NCBI RefSeq assembly: GCF_003002925.1
Contig: NZ_PVTK01000002.1
Location: 354,423 to 418,422, forward strand
Reading direction: 5' to 3'
Length of the DNA: 64,000 nucleotides
Source of the DNA: Vreelandella songnenensis
GTDB taxonomy: Bacteria; Pseudomonadota; Gammaproteobacteria; Pseudomonadales; Halomonadaceae
Below, piece by piece: positions 26,559 through 34,663 of this stretch. Numbering within the stretch: the first letter of the stretch is position 1; each line of letters begins with the position of its first letter. The notes beneath the pieces are model-generated. The model was given only the letters and a program-made list of their open reading frames with translations. It was not told the origin of the DNA and ran no database searches. The position numbers and the translations under genes were made by a program.

Positions 26559-27389
26559 ATGATCACTAAAAACAGCGTCGATAACGAAGCCATCCATTGG
26601 GACCAGGACATCAGCTACGGCCAATACCTGGATCTCGAGCCCTTGCTCGCCTGCCAGAACCCGGCATCAAGCGAGCACGACGAGCTGCTGTTCATCGTCA
26701 TCCACCAGGTGTCCGAGCTCTGGATCAAGCTCTGCCTGCACGAAGCCCACGGGGCGGCACAGCATATCCAGAACGACAACCTCTCCCCGGCGTTCAAGAT
26801 GCTCAGCCGGGTGTCGCGAATTCAGGAACAGCTGATCAAGGCCTGGGAAGTACTGGTCACCATGACCCCGGCGGACTACGCAAGCTTTCGCGATAGCCTG
26901 GGCCAGAGTTCAGGCTTTCAGTCCTACCAGTACCGCGAAATCGAATTTCTGCTGGGCAACAAGAACGCCAAGCTGATCGAAGCCCACCGCGCCAAGCCCA
27001 AGCACTACCAGAAACTTCAGGCATGCCTGAACGCGCCGAGTCTCTACGACATCGTGCTGCAACTGCTGGCCCGTCGCGGGTTCAACATTCCCCATGACAA
27101 GGTCGAACGCGACTGGAGCGTACCCTATACGGCAAGCCCCGACGTCGAAGCGGCCTGGACCGACATCTACCGCAACAGCGAACAATACTGGGATCTGTAT
27201 GAGCTTGCCGAAAAGCTGGTGGACGTGGAGTTCAACTTCCAGCGCTGGCGGTTCAACCACATGAAAACCGTGGAGCGCATCATCGGCTACCGGCGTGGCA
27301 CTGGCGGCACGGCAGGCGTCAACTACCTGGTCAAGGCGCTGGACCTGCAGTTCTTCCCGGAGCTTTGGAGCGTGCGCACCACCATCTAG
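26559..27389 (+). CDS. kynA: Tryptophan 2,3-dioxygenase
   Basis: 276 residues, haem enzyme opening the indole ring of L-tryptophan to N-formylkynurenine. Family motifs: SYGQYLDLEPLLACQ, FIVIHQVSELWIKL, SSGFQSYQYREIEF, and the haem-ligand region FNHMKTVERIIGYRRGTGG. I start at ATG 26559 (MITKNSV), after AAGAGGCGG; the frame is open 36 bases upstream inside the M20 gene. The length fits bacterial TDO. It is the second gene of the operon. Confidence 0.95.
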   Translation: MITKNSVDNEAIHWDQDISYGQYLDLEPLLACQNPASSEHDELLFIVIHQVSELWIKLCLHEAHGAAQHIQNDNLSPAFKMLSRVSRIQEQLIKAWEVLVTMTPADYASFRDSLGQSSGFQSYQYREIEFLLGNKNAKLIEAHRAKPKHYQKLQACLNAPSLYDIVLQLLARRGFNIPHDKVERDWSVPYTASPDVEAAWTDIYRNSEQYWDLYELAEKLVDVEFNFQRWRFNHMKTVERIIGYRRGTGGTAGVNYLVKALDLQFFPELWSVRTTI

Positions 27390-27440
27390 GTGCCTATGGT
27401 ATTGCAAAGCAGCGGCATTCGATTTTCTGGAGTAGCGGAT

Positions 27441-28685
27441 ATGACGCAAGGTTTGAACGGTATCACCCTGGAAAGCGTTCAAGAGCGCGACCAAAAGGAT
27501 CCCTTGGCTGGCTTCAAGGCGCATTTCTCTCTGCCTGAAGGCGTGCTTTATCTCGACGGCAATTCCCTCGGCGCCCAGCCCACCGCAGCAAGGCAGGCGG
27601 TTAACGCGACGCTGGATCAGTGGCGCGACGAGCTGATCAAGGGCTGGAACCAGGGCTGGTTCGACTCCCCCGAGCGGCTGGGTGACCTGTTGGCCCCGGT
27701 CATCGGCGCGGGCCAGGGTGAGGTCTGCGTAACCGACAACATCACGCTCAATATCTTCAAGCTGTTGGGCTACATCACCCAGCAGGCTCCGACTGAGCGC
27801 CGTGCGGTGCTTTCCGAGGGCGGCAACTTCCCCACCGACGGCTACATTGCCCAGGGCTTTTGTCAGGTCAGCGGTTTCGAGCACCGCTTTCTGCCGGAAG
27901 GCGCCGAGCTTGCCGAGCATCTGGACGGCGTGGCGGTGGTCGTGCTCAGCCAGGTGAACTACCGCACCGGCGCGCTTCGCGACATGGCCGCCATTACCCA
28001 GCTTGTTCACGACCACGGCGTCGAGGTGATCTGGGATCTTGCCCACTCCGCGGGCGCACTGCCGGTTCACCTGAACGAAAGCGGGGCGCGCTTTGCGGTG
28101 GGCTGTACCTACAAGTACCTGAACGGCGGCCCCGGGGCGCCTGCGTTTCTGTACGTTCATCAGCGCGTTCAGGACGGCGGCTGGCAGCCCCTTTCCGGCT
28201 GGCACGGCCACGCCGCGCCCTTCGCGTTCGATGCCGACTACGCCCCCGCCAGCGATATCTCGCGCTTTCGCACCGGCACCCATTCGGCACTGGCCTACAC
28301 CGCGCTCGAAGCTTCGCTTGCGCTGTGGAGCGAGGTGGACATGCAGGCCCTGCGCGAGAAAAGCCTCGCCCTGACGGATCTTTTCCGCGACTGTCTGAGC
28401 GACCTGTTCAACACCCACGGCATCGAGGACATCACCCCATCCGCCAACCAGCGCGGCAGCCAGGTATCGCTGATCGATGGTGAGAACGGCTACGCCATCG
28501 TGCAGGCATTGATTGCCCGCGGGGTGATCGGAGACTATCGCGAGCCGGGGCTGATGCGCTTTGGCTTCACCCCGCTGTATCTCAGTTTCGAGGACGTGTG
28601 GCAGGCGGCCCGGCACTTTCGCGAGGTAGTGGAAAGCGGCGAGTTCAAGGACCCGCAGTTTCATGTCCGCGGCGCGGTGACCTGA
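27441..28685 (+). CDS. kynU: Kynureninase
   Basis: 414 residues, PLP enzyme cleaving kynurenine to anthranilate and alanine. Clear features: LYLDGNSLGAQP near the start, WDLAHSAGALPVHL, and the PLP lysine in CTYKYLNGGPGAPAF. I start at ATG 27441 (MTQGLNG), with GGAG upstream; a longer frame begins at 27390 right after kynA but reads as spacer. kynB follows after 9 bases. Confidence 0.95.
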   Translation: MTQGLNGITLESVQERDQKDPLAGFKAHFSLPEGVLYLDGNSLGAQPTAARQAVNATLDQWRDELIKGWNQGWFDSPERLGDLLAPVIGAGQGEVCVTDNITLNIFKLLGYITQQAPTERRAVLSEGGNFPTDGYIAQGFCQVSGFEHRFLPEGAELAEHLDGVAVVVLSQVNYRTGALRDMAAITQLVHDHGVEVIWDLAHSAGALPVHLNESGARFAVGCTYKYLNGGPGAPAFLYVHQRVQDGGWQPLSGWHGHAAPFAFDADYAPASDISRFRTGTHSALAYTALEASLALWSEVDMQALREKSLALTDLFRDCLSDLFNTHGIEDITPSANQRGSQVSLIDGENGYAIVQALIARGVIGDYREPGLMRFGFTPLYLSFEDVWQAARHFREVVESGEFKDPQFHVRGAVT

Positions 28686-28694
28686 GAGATTGCC

Positions 28695-29450
28695 ATGACG
28701 GAAACGCCAAAGGATATCGCCTACTCGCCCAGCCGCTTCGCGCGAGATCATGAAGCCACGCTCGCCCGTCAGAGTGAAGCCGGGGGCGCCCTGGCCGAAC
28801 GCCACCCCCCGGTGGCGGTCAACCCAGGCGAGGCGGACAGTTTCAACCTGTTCATACCCGAAGGCGAAGGCCCATGGCCGCTGATGGTGTTCATCCACGG
28901 CGGCTACTGGCAGGCGCTGGACCACACCGCCACGGACTTTCTGGCCGAACGCTACCTGGCCCGCGGCATGGCCTTTGCTTCGCTCGAGTATGGGCTGGCC
29001 CCTGAGACCTCGATCAAGACGATGATCGAGCAGTGCCAGCTAGGCCTCGAGGCGGCCTGCCACGCCTTGAATCATCACGGTGGGGCGTGGGGGATTCATT
29101 TGGGCGGACACAGCGCCGGCGCTCAGCTGGCGTACTGGGTCGCCGCCCGCGGTACGGTGCCAATAGACAAACTGCTGCTGGTCAGCGGCGTGTTCGATCT
29201 CACGCCGCTGGTGGATACCTACGTCAACCAGCCGCTGGGCCTGAGCTCCACCCAGGCGCAGGCACTCAGCCCCCGGTTTGGCCGGCTCGACCAGCTTCCC
29301 CCCTGCCAGGTGGTGGTGGCGGAAAACGACCCGCCCGCGTTTCGAGAGCAGAGCCACGACTTTGTCACGGCCCTTCGCGATGCCCAAGTGCAGGCGGAGC
29401 TTCTGGATGTGCCGGGGTGTGATCACTTCGACGTACTGGATTATCTCTAA
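28695..29450 (+). CDS. kynB: Kynurenine formamidase, AFMID-type alpha/beta hydrolase
   Basis: 251 residues. Alpha/beta hydrolase with oxyanion motif HGGYW (68-72), nucleophile in GHSAG (S140), and likely acid and base D212 and H244. HGGYW is characteristic of the eukaryotic-type arylformamidase AFMID, not the metal-dependent bacterial KynB cyclase-like family. Together with kynA and kynU in the same operon it completes tryptophan to anthranilate. I use the symbol kynB for the reaction; the protein family is different from classical KynB. Confidence 0.85.
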   Translation: MTETPKDIAYSPSRFARDHEATLARQSEAGGALAERHPPVAVNPGEADSFNLFIPEGEGPWPLMVFIHGGYWQALDHTATDFLAERYLARGMAFASLEYGLAPETSIKTMIEQCQLGLEAACHALNHHGGAWGIHLGGHSAGAQLAYWVAARGTVPIDKLLLVSGVFDLTPLVDTYVNQPLGLSSTQAQALSPRFGRLDQLPPCQVVVAENDPPAFREQSHDFVTALRDAQVQAELLDVPGCDHFDVLDYL

Positions 29451-29499
29451 CGCTTGTTCCTGCCCGAACAACCAGGCCGCACCATCCATCCGCCTGGCG

Positions 29500-29739
29500 T
29501 TACCAGGCCTGGTTGGAATCGGGCGGGCCAAGATCGATAGGCATATCCGGGGCGATATCCACCACGCCGTCAATGTGTTTCAGGCGCTCGGCCGTGGCGT
29601 TGTCCGCCTCGCCGGTAATACAGCCAATATCTTCCAGCAAATCACAGATCGTCAGGCCTTCAGCTTTGAGTCGCGCCGCGATATCGGTGATCGACCGGTC
29701 ACTTGAAATGGTAATGATCCACAGCTCAATCTTCTGCAT
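29500..29739 (-). CDS. Stand-alone I9-like (subtilisin propeptide-like) small protein
   Basis: 79 residues, no signal peptide. The order KIELWIITISS (strand), SITDIAARLKAEGL (helix), CDLLEDIGCITGEA (strands), TAERLKHIDGVVDIAPDMPI (helix and strand) matches the beta-alpha-beta-beta-alpha-beta layout of peptidase inhibitor I9 domains, including the VVDIAPD-like end. It is the next gene after a subtilase on the same strand, 63 bases downstream. I infer an inhibitor and/or folding chaperone of that protease. I start at ATG 29739 (MQKIELW), with GGAG upstream. The I9 link is by pattern and context, not by a search. Confidence 0.6.
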   Translation of the reverse strand: MQKIELWIITISSDRSITDIAARLKAEGLTICDLLEDIGCITGEADNATAERLKHIDGVVDIAPDMPIDLGPPDSNQAW

Positions 29740-29802
29740 CGCCTTGTCTCCAAGATAAGTGCCCTGGGCAGCCAACCCGCTTACCCAGGGATTATCAGCG
29801 TA

Positions 29803-31116
29803 TCAAGGCGCCTGTACCAGCCCCGCGCCCACGCGAGCCTCCGGATAGGGCAAATTCTGGGCGGAATCCACCAGCCGCCGCCAAAGATTCATGCCCCTTA
29901 GCGAGGCATCCGACTGCGCCCAGAGCGCGGCGCAGCCCGCCACATGGGGCGTGGCCATACTGGTGCCACTGATCGTGCGGTAATTGACCGGCCGCGGCCA
30001 GGATGAAAGCACATCGCGCCCTGGGGCTGCGATCTCTACTTTGCCGTAATTGGAGAAATTGGAAGGCCGCAAATTAGGGTCCAGCGAAGCTACCGACATG
30101 ATGGTGGGCGAGTTGGCTGGCGAGCCGGTATTGAGCCCCTCGTTGCCCGAGGCGGCAATGGCAAGGCAACCGTTGCGTAGCGCCGCCGCGCCCGCGTTGG
30201 TGAACGCCGCCTGCACCGGGCTTTGGCCACCCAGCGACATCGAGATCACCTCGCACCGATTGGCAACCGCCCAGTTCATTCCCGACAGCACACTTGCGCC
30301 CGCGCTACCGCCTGCGTTGGTAAGCACCTTACCCACCAATATCTGCGCCTGAGAAGCCACGCCGTAGCCGGGTATGCGGCCCGACGCCGTTCTTGGCCCA
30401 CAGGCAGTACCGATGCAGTGCGTACCGTGACCATGAAGATCCTGAACGGGCTGGCCCACAAAAGAGCGGCTATCCATTGAACGGCCGGTAAAATCCGGGT
30501 GGCCCAGATCCATACCGGAGTCGAGTACAGCGACTTTAATACCCGCGCCGGTCCAGAAGCTCTGTGGCACTCGGCACTGGGCAAGCCCCCAGGTCACCTC
30601 ATCGGCGCTCGTTTTTAAACGCCCTTCTCCGTTGTCATCGAGCTTACCAAGGTCTTCGGCAATCGTGCTCGCGGCGCGCAAGAACCCTCGCAAATACTCA
30701 GCACTTTCTGCAAACATGAAATACTCGGGCTCGATACACTCGATAGCACTTTGGGCAAAAAGCTTATCGTCTGTGCGCATTCCACGCAGCTCCAAGGCGT
30801 CTCCGCCGAGTAGCGCCACACCCAGTTCCGGAAACACCATTACTTCGGCGTCTCCTGCCTCTTCCAGATCGGCGGCCTGGGCGGTAAAGTCACGCGCATC
30901 GGCTACGCGAAACTGCTGGTCCTTGAGCGCCTTTACCCCCTCATCCAACATGCCATCCCGGTAGCTAACCAGATAGCGCCCGGTCTCCGTACAGTTGCCG
31001 CCTCGCTCCAGTGCGGCCAATAAAAGCCGCTCCGGCCCGCAGGCGATCGAGTTGATGGGGGAGTTCGCATTAGAAGACTTACCGCCGCTACCGTTACCTT
31101 TTGGTTTCGTCGCCAT
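29803..31116 (-). CDS. Leaderless S8 (subtilisin-family) serine protease
   Basis: 437 residues. Catalytic triad D199 (VAVLDSGMD), H230 (HGHGTH) and S386 (GTSMATPHVAG), with oxyanion N325 (ASGNEG), all intact. An N-terminal region of about 190 residues carries a propeptide-like stretch (RYLVSYRDGMLDEGVKALK to CIEPEYFMF, roughly 47-133). The start at ATG 31116 (MATKPKGNGSGGK) has AGAGG at 8 bases; no signal peptide is present even in the longer frame. The protease is thus cytosolic or exported by a route that does not need an N-terminal leader. The downstream gene encodes an I9-like protein. Substrate unknown. Confidence 0.85.
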   Translation of the reverse strand: MATKPKGNGSGGKSSNANSPINSIACGPERLLLAALERGGNCTETGRYLVSYRDGMLDEGVKALKDQQFRVADARDFTAQAADLEEAGDAEVMVFPELGVALLGGDALELRGMRTDDKLFAQSAIECIEPEYFMFAESAEYLRGFLRAASTIAEDLGKLDDNGEGRLKTSADEVTWGLAQCRVPQSFWTGAGIKVAVLDSGMDLGHPDFTGRSMDSRSFVGQPVQDLHGHGTHCIGTACGPRTASGRIPGYGVASQAQILVGKVLTNAGGSAGASVLSGMNWAVANRCEVISMSLGGQSPVQAAFTNAGAAALRNGCLAIAASGNEGLNTGSPANSPTIMSVASLDPNLRPSNFSNYGKVEIAAPGRDVLSSWPRPVNYRTISGTSMATPHVAGCAALWAQSDASLRGMNLWRRLVDSAQNLPYPEARVGAGLVQAP

Positions 31117-31518
31117 GGTGATTGCCTCTTGGTTGCGCTTTTGCATGTTGGCCACTCGGGAGGATTCAAGTGGCCGAGGAAATAGGCTGATTAACGTTGC
31201 AAGTTGATGCCAAAAAGATTGAGGCATAAGAACCAGCTAATGCTTTCAGCCTAATGCATGCATCAGGCTGTGCCAGATTAAATTAAGTTTTTTTAATTAT
31301 AAAATTAGGGCTATTGATTCAGATCAAAGGCAGGGCTCTTCATCGAACGCCGTCAGCCAAACTCAGCAATCAGGCGCAGAGTATAGAGGGCTTCGCTGAC
31401 GTCTGATTCACAAGTATCGAGACGACTCGATGCGTCTTTGCTCGTCAACTTTTCAGAAAGCGCCTACTATGGACATTTCTCAAGGATCAATATTTTTCAT
31501 AGGGTAGTAGAACGCATA
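31117..31518. promoter_or_regulatory. Divergent intergenic region, subtilase / EAL protein
   Basis: 402 bases. It contains a 24-bp near-perfect palindrome at 31247-31270 (arms CAGCCTAATGCA and TGCATCAGGCTG, one mismatched pair, GCATGC centre) and an AT-rich stretch at 31278-31310 with an AATTAA/TTAATT hairpin, likely UP-element or promoter sequence. No gene is credible. The RBS before ATG 31519 is weak. Confidence 0.45.
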
Positions 31519-33273
31519 ATGAGTACCCAGGAACAGGATCGTCTATTTGCACTCCGCCAGTTGAACCTGTTGGATACCTCGCCCAGTGAAAGCTTTGACC
31601 GCATCACACGGATGGCCAGCCAGCTCTTCGATTTGCCGATCGCAGCCGTGTCGCTTACCGACGAGAACCGTCAGTGGTTCAAGTCTCGAGTAGGTGTTGA
31701 TCACTGGGAGATACCGCGTGAAACGGCGCCCTGCGCGGATGTATGTGACTCCTCAAAACTTCTCGTCATTCCGGATCTTCTTGCCTCAAAAAACTACCGG
31801 AACAGCCATTTAGCGAACTCGGGCATTCGTTTCTATGCAGGCGCACCGCTGATCACACGCGAGGGCCATACCTTGGGCGCTATGTGCGTTCTGGGCACTC
31901 AGCCACGCGAGGTGTCCGAACAAGAGCAGGCGACACTTCAAGATCTGGCTACCATGGTAATGGCACAGATTGAATTGCAGCATGCTTTTGGCCGCATTGA
32001 CCCGTTGACGGGCCTTTCCAACCGCCATCAGTTTGCCGAAGACTTGCAGGACATGCAGCGAGACGCACCCAATGGCCAAAGAGTGGCCTTGTTTACCCAA
32101 GTGGTCGATGCCAGCGAATTGGGTACGCTTCACCGCACCGTAGGGCCTGCTTTTCTCGATGACCTGGCACGTATTACCGCTCGCTGTCTGCAGCAGGCCA
32201 TCGGCTCGAAATCGAAGCTCTATCACCTGGGCGGATGCCAATTTGTGCATCTTGTAGAGCACAAGAGTGATGCAGATCTGTTGGAAGAAGCGACTCGTTT
32301 ACGCCTAGCGCTGCTCGCGCTTGAATCTGCCCAAGCCATACCCGTGTTGGTACGCCCTACCATGGGCATCGCGCCATTTCGCCTGAGTGACGTCACGGCC
32401 GAAGATGTCTTGCGAACCGCTCACGCCGCTTGCCTGGATGCTCATCAGGCAGGAAAAGCGGCCGGGCTCTTTTCATTGGACCTAGATGCCCATTACCAAC
32501 GACGCTTTAGCCTATTGGGCGATATCGGCCCGGCACTTGAAAGTGCGGATGAGCTGTACCTGCTCTTCCAGCCGCGAGTCTCTCTTGCCACCGGCGAGTG
32601 TTTGGGGGCGGAAGCGCTGTTGCGTTGGCAACACCCCACTCTGGGTGAAGTATCACCTAACGAATTTATTCCATTGATCGAAAACACGCCCATGGTAAAA
32701 CCGCTAACGCAGTGGGTGTTGCATCATGTTGTTCAACAAGCAGCCGCTTGGCACCGGGCGGGAAAAACACTTCAGATTTCGGTCAATGTATCCGCCACCA
32801 ACCTTGAGGAGGAGGATTTTGCCCTAAGGCTGCTGGATTTAATGGCGCGCATGGGCCTACCCAGTACCGCTATCGAAGTGGAACTGACCGAAAGCGCCAT
32901 GATTAGCCAAGGGGAAGTGGCAACTACCCAATTGAAGGCGCTAATAGCAGCAGGCCTGCGGGTCGCTATCGACGATTTTGGTACCGGTTACAGCAGTCTC
33001 GCTTATTTACATGAAATCCCGGCACACACCGTAAAAATCGATCGCAGCTTTATCACCGAGCTTGGTGAAGATGCACGCACCGAGACGCTGGTCAATTCGA
33101 TGATTTCAATGGCCCATGACCTGGGCTACCGCGTGGTGGCTGAAGGAATTGAAAACGACACTTCCTACCGTCGCCTCATGGAATTAGGCTGCGACGAGGC
33201 CCAGGGGTATTTTATCGCTAAACCGCTACTGCCTACGGCATTCGAAACGTGGCTGCAGAACAGAGCCATTTAA
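31519..33273 (+). CDS. GAF - degenerate GGDEF - EAL protein (c-di-GMP phosphodiesterase)
   Basis: 584 residues, cytosolic. An N-terminal GAF-type sensor (about 20-150, opening EQDRLFALRQLNLLDTSPSE), then a GGDEF fold starting RIDPLTGLSNR whose active loop is GGCQF instead of GGDEF, so it should not make c-di-GMP. The C-terminal EAL domain keeps its key motifs: GAEALLRW, VELTESAM, DDFGTGYSSLAYL and KIDRSF, so it should hydrolyse c-di-GMP. Start ATG 31519 is chosen because the GAF sequence begins there; its RBS is poor. Divergent from the subtilase gene. Confidence 0.88.
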   Translation: MSTQEQDRLFALRQLNLLDTSPSESFDRITRMASQLFDLPIAAVSLTDENRQWFKSRVGVDHWEIPRETAPCADVCDSSKLLVIPDLLASKNYRNSHLANSGIRFYAGAPLITREGHTLGAMCVLGTQPREVSEQEQATLQDLATMVMAQIELQHAFGRIDPLTGLSNRHQFAEDLQDMQRDAPNGQRVALFTQVVDASELGTLHRTVGPAFLDDLARITARCLQQAIGSKSKLYHLGGCQFVHLVEHKSDADLLEEATRLRLALLALESAQAIPVLVRPTMGIAPFRLSDVTAEDVLRTAHAACLDAHQAGKAAGLFSLDLDAHYQRRFSLLGDIGPALESADELYLLFQPRVSLATGECLGAEALLRWQHPTLGEVSPNEFIPLIENTPMVKPLTQWVLHHVVQQAAAWHRAGKTLQISVNVSATNLEEEDFALRLLDLMARMGLPSTAIEVELTESAMISQGEVATTQLKALIAAGLRVAIDDFGTGYSSLAYLHEIPAHTVKIDRSFITELGEDARTETLVNSMISMAHDLGYRVVAEGIENDTSYRRLMELGCDEAQGYFIAKPLLPTAFETWLQNRAI

Positions 33274-33277
33274 TGGC

Positions 33278-33315
33278 AGACGACCTCCCCGCTTGATTAC
33301 CGGGAAGGTACGTCT
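33278..33315. terminator. Imperfect hairpin between convergent genes
   Basis: AGACGACCTCCCCG (33278-33291) pairs imperfectly, with one bulge, with CGGGAAGGTACGTCT (33301-33315). It starts 5 bases after the EAL gene stop and faces the end of the coiled-coil gene, so it may terminate both. There is no T-run. Confidence 0.4.
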
Positions 33316-33349
33316 ATCTCGATTTACTGCATGAATTGAATGTACTGCG

Positions 33350-34063
33350 TCAGGGCGTCTGTGCCCGGTTGCGCATTACGTTAAGCGCAGTGTTTTCAAT
33401 GGTGAGAGCCTTGTGCGTTTCTTCCAATGCCTTTACTTCTTCAACAATGGCATCGCGTTGGCTACTGGCCTCGGCAAGCTGGTTATTCGCCTGTTCAATG
33501 TCCGCGTTGAGTGCCTCAAGGTCCGATTCCGCCTGGTTACGAGCCTCCTCAGCCTCTTGACGCGACTGCTGAGCGTCATCGCGGGCAGCTTCGGCCTCGT
33601 CTAGCTCTCTTTCCAACTCGGCACTGGACCCGTTGAGTTCATCAAGACGGCTCTGCCTTTGATCTATCTGCTCGTTGAGGCTCTGCATCTCTTTTTCACG
33701 GGTTTCACGCTCTCCGCGTAATGCGGTCAAATCTTCTTGGGCATGGGCAATGTCTGCCCGCGTTGAAGCAAGCGCCGCCTCTGCTTCTGCCTGCTCGACC
33801 TCAACGGCGTTCGTTCGCTGTTGCAAGGTGGCAAGATCAAGCTCGGCGGCTTCTACTTCCGACATCTGTGCCTGAATCTGTTGATGCTCACGCTCGGTTT
33901 CGGTCAGTCTCGTCTCGAGTGCTTCAAGGCGGTCTTGTCGCGAGCTTGCAATGATGTGCGCCACCACGGCCCAGGCCACCGCAACAAGTACGAGAACCAG
34001 AAGTACCTTTACCCGGTTATCGCTCAAGAATCCTGCCGATGATGATTTCTGTGTCCCTGTCAT
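33350..34063 (-). CDS. Membrane-anchored coiled-coil protein
   Basis: 237 residues. A short N-terminal cytosolic part, one transmembrane helix (about 19-39, VKVLLVLVLVAVAWAVVAHII), then about 180 residues of nearly continuous heptad-type coiled coil rich in E, Q, A and R, ending VMRNRAQTP. I start at ATG 34063, with AGAGGG 9 bases before it; two upstream in-frame ATGs have no RBS. The topology predicts a periplasmic rod, or a cytosolic one if reversed. No family recognised; low-complexity coiled coil makes homology claims unsafe. Confidence 0.65.
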   Translation of the reverse strand: MTGTQKSSSAGFLSDNRVKVLLVLVLVAVAWAVVAHIIASSRQDRLEALETRLTETEREHQQIQAQMSEVEAAELDLATLQQRTNAVEVEQAEAEAALASTRADIAHAQEDLTALRGERETREKEMQSLNEQIDQRQSRLDELNGSSAELERELDEAEAARDDAQQSRQEAEEARNQAESDLEALNADIEQANNQLAEASSQRDAIVEEVKALEETHKALTIENTALNVMRNRAQTP

Positions 34064-34529
34064 TGATGAATCCCTCTCGCTCGATCTGTCGCTCATTATC
34101 ATTGCCACCGGTTGTACATCAGCGGCGCTTCATCTGGCCCACTGTTAATATGGAGGAAAGTTCCTGTTTCGGCTAGGAAAGGTCATTCACCACCTACCCA
34201 AATGGCTGCCAGTGCTGCTGCATGCGGACTGAGGCCGGATACACAACCCCACGACTGAAACCCAGGCTCAGTATCCTTGCTTTCAGCAAGTCAATTAATG
34301 CTTGCCGTTATCTATAAATATTTTTCCCAATCAACATGAGTATGCTTTTTATCTCAGCACTCTCTTCGAAAAATACAAGCCTTTAAAGTAAAACTGCTTT
34401 CAAACCCCTATTTTTATAGCCAAATGATTATATAAAAGGCGCACTGGCGCTTTGTGTACTACTATCAAGTTTAATAATCTGGTTTTTTATCAATCGAGCA
34501 GCAATAATAAATCTCTACAGGAAATTATC
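34064..34529. other. Intergenic region before the lysine-rich small gene
   Basis: 466 bases between divergent genes. The first part is G+C-rich like the genome; from about 34300 it becomes AT-rich. It contains a short hairpin CTTGCT-TTC-AGCAAG (34276-34290) and TATA-like boxes near 34425 that may be the promoter of the small gene. No further gene is supported. Confidence 0.5.
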
Positions 34530-34646
34530 ATGAGCAAAGGAAAGGACAGTAAAAAAGATAGTAAAAAGAAGCCCCTTCTAACGGCTAAGGAAAAGAAAGC
34601 TGCAAAATCAACGAAGAAAGCCGAGACGAATATTCTGGGTCGCTAA
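34530..34646 (+). CDS. 38-residue lysine-rich small protein
   Basis: A 38-residue protein starting MSKGKDSKKDSKKK and ending KAETNILGR, with lysine at roughly 40 percent of positions. An AGGA motif sits 7-8 bases before ATG 34530, and the codons are AT-richer than neighbouring genes. The strong RBS and biased composition suggest a genuine small basic protein; nucleic-acid or ribosome binding would fit the charge, but no function is known. It converges with the GGDEF/EAL gene. Confidence 0.55.
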   Translation: MSKGKDSKKDSKKKPLLTAKEKKAAKSTKKAETNILGR

Positions 34647-34663
34647 GTGATCAATTAATCCTG

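Noticed and set aside
26910..28925. 671-residue open frame on the minus strand over kynA/kynU
   Set aside because: Exact antisense of clearly recognised genes in high-G+C sequence, with no RBS and no family features.
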